Origin: Clostridium sp. CAG:221
GTDB lineage: Bacteria > Bacillota > Clostridia > Clostridiales > Clostridiaceae
Reading direction: 5' to 3'
Assembly (NCBI GenBank): GCA_000435835.1
Contig: FR883425.1
Coordinates: forward strand, 1-47,548
DNA: 47,548 nucleotides
Both the position numbers and the translations under genes were made by a program. Shown piece by piece: positions 42,577-47,548 of the stretch. Under the pieces are notes generated by a model that worked only from the letters and a program-made list of their open reading frames with translations, was not told the origin of the DNA and ran no database searches. Position 1 is the first letter of the stretch; each line of letters begins with the position of its first letter.

Positions 42577-44085
42577 TTATTTGTTTTTTACCATTACTTT
42601 TCTTTCAAGATTAATATCTTTAAATTCTTCTAGCTTTTCATTTTTTATAACTGCTTTTATAGGAGACCCATTATTTATTTTAACAAAGGCAGCTTTAGCC
42701 TTAGCCTGCGTAACTATTGTTCCTGCACCATTTATACATCCACCTTCACACATCATACCTTCTATAAAATTACCTGGAAGCCTACCTGCTTTTGCCATAG
42801 TCATTGTCTTCTTACATTCTAAACCTGAAACCTTTACTGGTTTAAAGTCAACGCTTACTCCACTATCCTTAACATAATTTTCTATAGCTGCTGTTAATCC
42901 TCCTGACATACCAAAGTTTCTACCAAATACTGAACCATCATTAACATCATCTTCTTCACATTCATATGGATTAACTTCAAAAGCAGCATATAATGCTAAA
43001 AGTTCTTCAAAAGTAAGTACATAATCAACAGCACCTTCCGCACCATTTCTAATAGCTTCTGCTTTTTTAGCTGTACATGGTCCTATAAATACTATTTTTG
43101 CTTCTGGGTCCTGTGCCTTTATATATTTAGCTGTTGCTACCATTGGTGATACAGTTCCAGAAATCTTTCCTGCTTCAGTGGATACTGTCTTTTCGATAAA
43201 GCTTAAGAATCCAGGACAGCATGAATTAGTCATATATTTATCACCATTTTCCATTCTTTCTATAAACTCATTGCTTTCATGAACAGTTACTGCATCTGCT
43301 CCTAAAGCAGCTTCTATCATATCTACAAAACCAAGTTTTTTAATAGAATTTCTAATCTTTCCATAATTCATTGTTGCTCCAAATTGTCCTGTAATTGCTG
43401 GTGCTACTATGGCATACATTCTTCTTCCTCTACCTAATCTTTTAGCCACTGGTACTATTAAACTCTTATCAGAAATAGCGCCAAAAGGACATGCGCTCAT
43501 ACACGCTCCACAGTTTACGCATTTTTCTTCTTTTATCATCGCCCTTCTATCTTCTGGATTAATATCTAATGCTCCAGTAGGACAAGATCTCTTACAAGGT
43601 CTCATAACTTCAGATATAGCATCATATGAACATGCTTTTTTACACATTCCACATTCTCTACATAACTCTTGATTAATATATGCTTTTCCATTAACTATGC
43701 TTATTGCACCAAAGTTGCATGCTTCTTTACATCTATGTGCAACACAATTTCTACATGAATCTGTTACATTATACTTATTAATTGGACATCTATCGCAAGC
43801 TGCTTCAATAACATACATTATTTGTTCATCAGGTCTTATGTCAACAAGGTGTTCCTCTATATTATCTCCATCTGCTAAACACCCTGCTGCAAGCTTTGCT
43901 CTTTCTAAAACTATAGCTCTTTCTTTATATACACAGCATCTATATGTTGGCTTATTTCCTTTAATAACTTCATATGGAATCTTTTCAATATTATCCAAAG
44001 TCACGCTATCTTCTTTAGCAAGCTTTGCCACCTCCGTTAAGACCTCATGCTTAAGTTTTTTAAGTTGAGTTTCAAATTGAAACAT
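42577..44085 (-). CDS. [FeFe] hydrogenase-like iron-sulfur protein
   Basis: A 502-residue protein; ATG 44085 is chosen for the GGGGG ribosome binding site, and an in-frame ATG at 44124 lies before it. The N-terminal half has a cysteine-rich segment CDRCPINKYNVTDSCRNC and two ferredoxin sites (CRECGMCKKACSYDA and CVNCGACMSACPFGA). The C-terminal H-cluster domain has the three motifs in altered form: L1 as MTNSCCPGFL (usual TSCCPGW), L2 as FIGPCTAKKAEA (usual MPCTAKK), L3 as MMCEGGCINGAG (usual MACPGGCxNGGG). All four H-cluster cysteines are there. This fits the monomeric group B type of clostridia. It would pass electrons between ferredoxin and H2, or act as a sensor; it stands alone. Confidence 0.85.
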   Translation of the reverse strand: MFQFETQLKKLKHEVLTEVAKLAKEDSVTLDNIEKIPYEVIKGNKPTYRCCVYKERAIVLERAKLAAGCLADGDNIEEHLVDIRPDEQIMYVIEAACDRCPINKYNVTDSCRNCVAHRCKEACNFGAISIVNGKAYINQELCRECGMCKKACSYDAISEVMRPCKRSCPTGALDINPEDRRAMIKEEKCVNCGACMSACPFGAISDKSLIVPVAKRLGRGRRMYAIVAPAITGQFGATMNYGKIRNSIKKLGFVDMIEAALGADAVTVHESNEFIERMENGDKYMTNSCCPGFLSFIEKTVSTEAGKISGTVSPMVATAKYIKAQDPEAKIVFIGPCTAKKAEAIRNGAEGAVDYVLTFEELLALYAAFEVNPYECEEDDVNDGSVFGRNFGMSGGLTAAIENYVKDSGVSVDFKPVKVSGLECKKTMTMAKAGRLPGNFIEGMMCEGGCINGAGTIVTQAKAKAAFVKINNGSPIKAVIKNEKLEEFKDINLERKVMVKNK

Positions 44086-44187
44086 ATCTTTTCCCCCTAT
44101 CAAATCTTTCTCAATACTCCACATAATATTATACTATATCTTGTTAATTTATTGTATATTTTAATATTTTTGTAATTTACCCTCATA

Positions 44188-44225
44188 AAAATAGAGCCTA
44201 ATTAACTCTAGTTTAATTAAGCTCT
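44188..44225 (-). terminator. Terminator of the TauE/SafE gene
   Basis: On the minus strand AGAGCTTAATTAA (44225-44213) pairs with TTAATTAGGCTCT (44205-44193), then ATTTTTATG. Confidence 0.75.
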
Positions 44226-44235
44226 TTATATCATT

Positions 44236-45006
44236 TTACAAAAACATCTTTACTATTATCATTGCTAATCCTAATACTGATAATACAACTCCCGTAACAC
44301 GATTTAGCTTTTCTGCACTTGCTTTATTAGCAAACTTAGCTGAAACTTGTGCTCCTATAAGGGTAGCTAAAACACATACTATTAAAGCTTTTATATCTGG
44401 CATACCACCTATTTTAATATGAGATAGCGCTCCTGTAAGTGCTGTAAATGCCATTATGAATACACTTGTTCCAACTGCTGTTTTAAGTTCATAACCTAAA
44501 ACGCTAGTTAAAATAAGAAGAAGCATCATTCCTCCTCCAGCTCCTACAAATCCACATATAAATCCTATTACGATTCCACAAAAAATTGATTGAATTACCT
44601 TTTGCTTAGCAGATTTATTTTCAACTACTTCTTTAGTAGTCATTACAGGCTTAATAATAAATTTAAGTCCTAAAAATAATGTCATAAATACTGAAAAATT
44701 CCCCATTGCACCATTTGGTACTTTTGATGCCACAAAACTACCAAACATTGTAAAGATAAGTACTGAACATAATATTACAATACCATCTTTTATATCTATA
44801 TTTTTATTTTTTCCATATGTGTAAGCTGATGCAGCTGATGCTAGCACGTCTGATGCTAATGCTATTCCTACTGCCTCATAAGCTGGAAAGCCTAGAAATG
44901 TTATAAGCATAGGAGAAATAACTGCTGCTGCTGATAATCCAGCAAGTCCTGTACCAATCCCAGCTCCTAATCCTGCTATAATATATACTATAAATTCCAA
45001 AAACAT
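44236..45006 (-). CDS. TauE/SafE (TSUP) family permease
   Basis: A 256-residue membrane protein with about eight helices. It starts FIVYIIAGLGAGIGTGLAGL and has the family half-repeat pattern GLGAGIGTGLAGLSAAAVIS and FICGFVGAGGGMMLLLILTS. Members export sulfite, sulfoacetate or similar sulfur anions, but substrates vary. The gene starts two bases after the MarR gene stop, so it is translationally coupled and likely controlled by that MarR. The neighbouring sulfur genes one might expect are not in view. Confidence 0.85.
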   Translation of the reverse strand: MFLEFIVYIIAGLGAGIGTGLAGLSAAAVISPMLITFLGFPAYEAVGIALASDVLASAASAYTYGKNKNIDIKDGIVILCSVLIFTMFGSFVASKVPNGAMGNFSVFMTLFLGLKFIIKPVMTTKEVVENKSAKQKVIQSIFCGIVIGFICGFVGAGGGMMLLLILTSVLGYELKTAVGTSVFIMAFTALTGALSHIKIGGMPDIKALIVCVLATLIGAQVSAKFANKASAEKLNRVTGVVLSVLGLAMIIVKMFL

Positions 45007-45008
45007 TA

Positions 45009-45440
45009 TTACAACTCCTTCTTAATATTACTTAACATTTTATTTACTATTTCTTTCAAAACTTCTTCTTCTTCTTTGGAAATACCATTATAAATAGTAT
45101 CTACATATTTTCTTTGTGCCTCCAATGCTTCCTTTATAACTTCACCAGCTAAATTTTCAACCTTTAAATGAATAACTCTTCTATCCTCTTTATCAGCATG
45201 AATACTTAAGAAATTTTTAGCAACTAATTTATCTACAGATTTTGAAACATATGATTTTGCTATTCCTCTTAGTTCAACAATATCTTTTGCCGTATCATAC
45301 TTTGGATTATTATTAAGAAAAAGAAGTATATCCACTTCCACCTTATTCATAGAATACTTATCAGCAACTTCCATAATCATCTTTGAATATAACTTTCCAA
45401 ACATGCTGGCTGATACTAATATTTCAGTGGTATTACTCAT
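45009..45440 (-). CDS. MarR-family regulator
   Basis: A 143-residue winged-helix repressor: MNKVEVDILLFLNNNPKYDT, DIVELRGIAKSYVSKSVDKL, HADKEDRRVIHLKVENLAGE (wing with DKEDRR motif). GGAGGT ribosome binding site. It is first in an operon with the TauE/SafE permease; two adjacent palindromes in its leader are probable operators. A ligand, perhaps a sulfur compound or organic acid, would release repression. Confidence 0.85.
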   Translation of the reverse strand: MSNTTEILVSASMFGKLYSKMIMEVADKYSMNKVEVDILLFLNNNPKYDTAKDIVELRGIAKSYVSKSVDKLVAKNFLSIHADKEDRRVIHLKVENLAGEVIKEALEAQRKYVDTIYNGISKEEEEVLKEIVNKMLSNIKKEL

Positions 45441-45457
45441 AATAGACCTCCTTAATT

Positions 45458-45487
45458 AGTTCTTTAGAGAACTGTTCTTTTAAGAAC
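45458..45487. promoter_or_regulatory. Tandem palindromic operators of the MarR-permease operon
   Basis: AGTTCTTTAGAGAACT (45458-45473) is directly followed by GTTCTTTTAAGAAC (45474-45487). Both share GTTCTT and AAGAAC-type arms. They lie 17 bases before the MarR start codon. Confidence 0.65.
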
Positions 45488-45551
45488 TATTATTGCATAA
45501 AAAATATATTATTCAATACCTTTTAAAAAACTTTACTCTTTATTCACATAT

Positions 45552-45588
45552 AAAAATAGTCAATATATTAAATATATTGACTATTTTT
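45552..45588. terminator. Terminator of the DNA glycosylase gene
   Basis: AAAAATAGTCAATATA (45552-45567) and TATATTGACTATTTTT (45573-45588), ten bases after the glycosylase stop on the minus strand. Confidence 0.85.
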
Positions 45589-45597
45589 ATAAATAAA

Positions 45598-46518
45598 TTA
45601 TACGTTAATATTATTTTCTCTGGCATAATAGAATAAATATTGCTGTGCTAAACCTGAAAGTTCACCAAATTTTTCTCTACCAAATACTCTTATCTTATTT
45701 AATGAAACATCCGGTGCAACATAGAAATGAATCATTGCTCTCTTAATCCATACATCAACTGGAAAAGCTGATTTTTTACCCATAGAAAAAAGCATAATAC
45801 AATCTGCAACCTTGGCACCTACTCCCTTGAAGGCTTGTAATGCTACATGACATTCATCTGTTGGAAGTGACATTATATAATCTAAATCATACCTTTTTAA
45901 TTCATCAGTTAAATTTCCTGATTTTTTGGCTTCCAAAGCCATATTTATATTATAAATTGTATCAATTATATATTTACTTCTAAAAGATGCACCTGTCTCT
46001 TGGATATCTTCAAGGGTTGCGTTCTTTAATTGCTCTGGCGTTGGAAATGCATAGTATATTTCACCTTTATATTCTATTTTATCACCAAACTTCTCTGATA
46101 TTTTCTTAATGGTCTTCATTATTGAAGGAATACTGTTTCTTGCTGAAATAATAAAACTAATAACCATTTCAAAAGGATCCTGATTTAATAATCTTATTCC
46201 ATAGCCAAACTCTATAGCTTGTTTTAATAATTCATCCTTACTTAACTCTTCTTTTAAAGGTCCATATTCTGTATTTAAATCAAAATAATTTTCCCATATA
46301 TTTTTAAAATCATTCATATTGGTATTATGAATTATTACCTCATCATCTTCTTGTATAATTTCTATTACTCTTCTATTAGATACCACTATATAATCAGTAT
46401 CAGTAACCCTTTGCCATCTAAAGCACTGTCCACATTCTAATATTTGTTTAATATTAAAATTCTTAACACCTTTTATTATAACTGAATCATTTGATTCTAT
46501 TATTTCTCTATAATCCAT
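45598..46518 (-). CDS. OGG1-type 8-oxoguanine DNA glycosylase/lyase
   Basis: About 306 residues. I take ATG 46518, with GAGGTG just before it; an ATG four codons upstream abuts AAAGG and is less likely. The N-terminal domain has ECGQCFRWQRVTDTDYIVV as in OGG1, then the glycosylase fold with FIISARNSIPSIMKTIKKIS and the helix-hairpin-helix LQAFKGVGAKVADCIMLFS. The catalytic Lys is in GAKVADC and the catalytic Asp in AFPVDVWIKR. It removes 8-oxoguanine from DNA and nicks the abasic site. It is monocistronic, with a terminator downstream. Confidence 0.9.
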   Translation of the reverse strand: MDYREIIESNDSVIIKGVKNFNIKQILECGQCFRWQRVTDTDYIVVSNRRVIEIIQEDDEVIIHNTNMNDFKNIWENYFDLNTEYGPLKEELSKDELLKQAIEFGYGIRLLNQDPFEMVISFIISARNSIPSIMKTIKKISEKFGDKIEYKGEIYYAFPTPEQLKNATLEDIQETGASFRSKYIIDTIYNINMALEAKKSGNLTDELKRYDLDYIMSLPTDECHVALQAFKGVGAKVADCIMLFSMGKKSAFPVDVWIKRAMIHFYVAPDVSLNKIRVFGREKFGELSGLAQQYLFYYARENNINV

Positions 46519-46862
46519 AAAACACCTCATCCTTTAATCTATTGTTATATTTTATCTTTAACTAATATCTTGATTATTACTCAAGAACTTTCATAAGGTA
46601 CATATACTAACAGAATTATCTATTAATAATAATTATTACTTATATTATAGCTTAAAAAAATAAAAGTATCAAAAAATAGAGATATAAAATAGATAAAATA
46701 TTTTTTTGGAGTTTATGTTATTTATATATATTTCTTTACCTTTATTCTAGTTTATATGTTTTATGGAGTGTAATATTTTTTGGTATTTATTGGTATAATT
46801 ATAAGTGTACATGTATTCTTAACCCTTAATTAATATAATAAATATTTGGAGGTAATGCTTAT
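46519..46862. other. AT-rich divergent intergenic region
   Basis: 344 bases between the divergent glycosylase and flavoprotein genes. An extended -10 (TGGTATAAT, 46791-46799) probably belongs to the flavoprotein gene. I see no open gene, riboswitch or clear repeat. Confidence 0.6.
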
Positions 46863-47342
46863 ATGAATACATTTGAAAAAAGTATTCAAGTTTTGGAAGA
46901 CTTATTTGCAAGAGATTATCAATTTGCTCTAGCAACTTGCGATGAAAACATCCCTTCTGTAAGATTTGTTGATACATTTTATTATGATGGTGCCTTTTAT
47001 GTTGTTACTCATGCTGAATCCTTAAAAGTATTAGAACTTGAACTTAATGAAAAAGTAGCTTTATGTAATAAATCTTATAGATTCAGTGGAATGGCCCATA
47101 ATATAGGTCATCCTTTAAAAAAAGAAAACTCAGAAATACGTCATAAGCTGATGGATGCTTTTAGTTCATGGTATTTTAAACATAATAATGAAAATGACAA
47201 AAATATGTGCTATATAAAAATAGATTTAAGTCATGGCTTCTTCTATAAAGATGGCACTGGCTATGATGTAGACTTTATAAACAAACAAGCCACAGAATTC
47301 CCCTTCACCTTCGATATAAAAACCATTGATAATTATAAGTGA
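46863..47342 (+). CDS. Pyridoxamine 5'-phosphate oxidase-like FMN protein
   Basis: A 159-residue protein with a split-barrel FMN fold: FALATCDENIPSVRFVDTFY, YDGAFYVVTHAESLKVLELE, NEKVALCNKSYRFSGMAHNI. Good TTGGAGGT ribosome binding site. Such small proteins bind FMN or F420-like cofactors; the real substrate is unknown and true pyridoxine synthesis is unlikely without the full family motif. It is on the plus strand, unlike its left neighbours. Confidence 0.75.
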   Translation: MNTFEKSIQVLEDLFARDYQFALATCDENIPSVRFVDTFYYDGAFYVVTHAESLKVLELELNEKVALCNKSYRFSGMAHNIGHPLKKENSEIRHKLMDAFSSWYFKHNNENDKNMCYIKIDLSHGFFYKDGTGYDVDFINKQATEFPFTFDIKTIDNYK

Positions 47343-47397
47343 TGAATGATGAATTATGAATTTAGGAAAAAACTCTCTGAGTTTATTTTAAATAATA

Positions 47398-47454
47398 AGA
47401 AGGAATTTCCCTAAGGGAAATTCCTTCAGACTGTTGACAAAGTGTCAACAGTCT
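47398..47454 (+). terminator. Two back-to-back hairpins after the flavoprotein gene
   Basis: First: GAAGGAATTTCCC and its complement GGGAAATTCCTTC (to 47427). Second: AGACTGTTGACA (47428-47439) and TGTCAACAGTCT (47443-47454), followed by TTAATTTTAT. CTTCAGACTGTTGA also occurs at 32573-32586. Confidence 0.65.
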
Positions 47455-47519
47455 TTAATTTTATACAAATATGTAATATAATTTAAAATATATAAATTTA
47501 TTACATAGAGGTTTTACTA

Positions 47520-47548
47520 ATGATAAACGAAAGAAAAGAAGCACAAAG
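47520..47548 (+). CDS. Start of a CDS cut by the window end
   Basis: ATG 47520 with GAGG nine bases upstream reads MINERKEAQ before the window ends. Too short to name; the charged start resembles that of several regulator families. Confidence 0.4.

Noticed and set aside
45458..45487. GAAC/GTTC elements as LexA boxes
   Set aside because: The spacing and order do not give GAAC-4-GTTC; the arms fit a MarR-type dyad better.
47398..47454. Double hairpin as start of a CRISPR array
   Set aside because: Only two unlike hairpins, no repeated unit with spacers, no cas genes.

Overview
The window is very AT-rich and its gene set points to a spore-forming low-GC Firmicute, most likely Clostridium sensu stricto. 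The evidence is spoVS, a TepA/FtsK/RimO/PgsA/RecA/RNase Y block, a ferredoxin-like [FeFe] hydrogenase, HrcA/CIRCE-type groESL control, AGGAGG-type ribosome binding sites, and frequent TTG/GTG starts. No rRNA, tRNA, insertion sequence or CRISPR array was seen.

Layout. (1) 1-10 kb is an accessory, decaying stretch. It holds a YobI-like membrane P-loop NTPase cut by the window edge, a YgjP-type metallopeptidase with an in-frame stop, an intact toxin plus Panacea-domain antitoxin pair, a small XRE regulator, a 5'-truncated FAD oxidoreductase, a Yellow/MRJP-family protein, a gutted DUF1858-DUF438-PAS gene, a cupin, and an ArsR/ArsC pair without a pump. (2) 10-12.2 kb holds a PadR regulator, an unknown gene behind a palindromic promoter, a Cys/Gly/Trp-rich small protein and a secreted coiled-coil protein. 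(3) 12.2-25 kb is core: tepA-ftsK-rimO-pgsA, recA (LexA box in its promoter), rny, spoVS (sigma-H promoter), an HPr-family gene, purB, a 495-residue unknown protein, and queT behind a preQ1-type riboswitch. (4) 25-32.5 kb holds an ABC-F ATPase, an MBOAT plus DHHW polysaccharide O-acetylation pair, an acetate/succinate transporter, a 60-residue unknown, and a tyrosine recombinase with an upstream 28-bp dif-like palindrome.

(5) From 32.5 kb to the right nearly all genes switch to the minus strand: a broken alpha/beta hydrolase, the guaB-guaA operon under a guanine riboswitch, a ruined type IV pilus locus (prepilin peptidase intact, pilB triply broken, a VWA gene truncated at a deletion junction), groES-groEL under CIRCE, an [FeFe] hydrogenase, a TauE/SafE permease with a MarR regulator and tandem palindromic operators, and an OGG1-type DNA glycosylase. 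The last two genes, a pyridoxamine-phosphate-oxidase-like flavoprotein and a CDS cut by the window end, are on the plus strand.

Links between genes. recA, the glycosylase and perhaps the 495-residue protein belong to DNA maintenance. guaB, guaA and purB are purine synthesis, with ligand-sensing RNA control seen at guaBA. FtsK and the Xer-type recombinase are possible partners in chromosome segregation, which gives the dif-like site its interest. The most novel leads are that recombinase/palindrome unit, the Panacea toxin-antitoxin pair with its operator, the 495-residue protein with a Vsr-like C-terminal motif, and the Cys/Gly/WWWW protein. All functional calls rest on motif recognition by eye; no database search was run.
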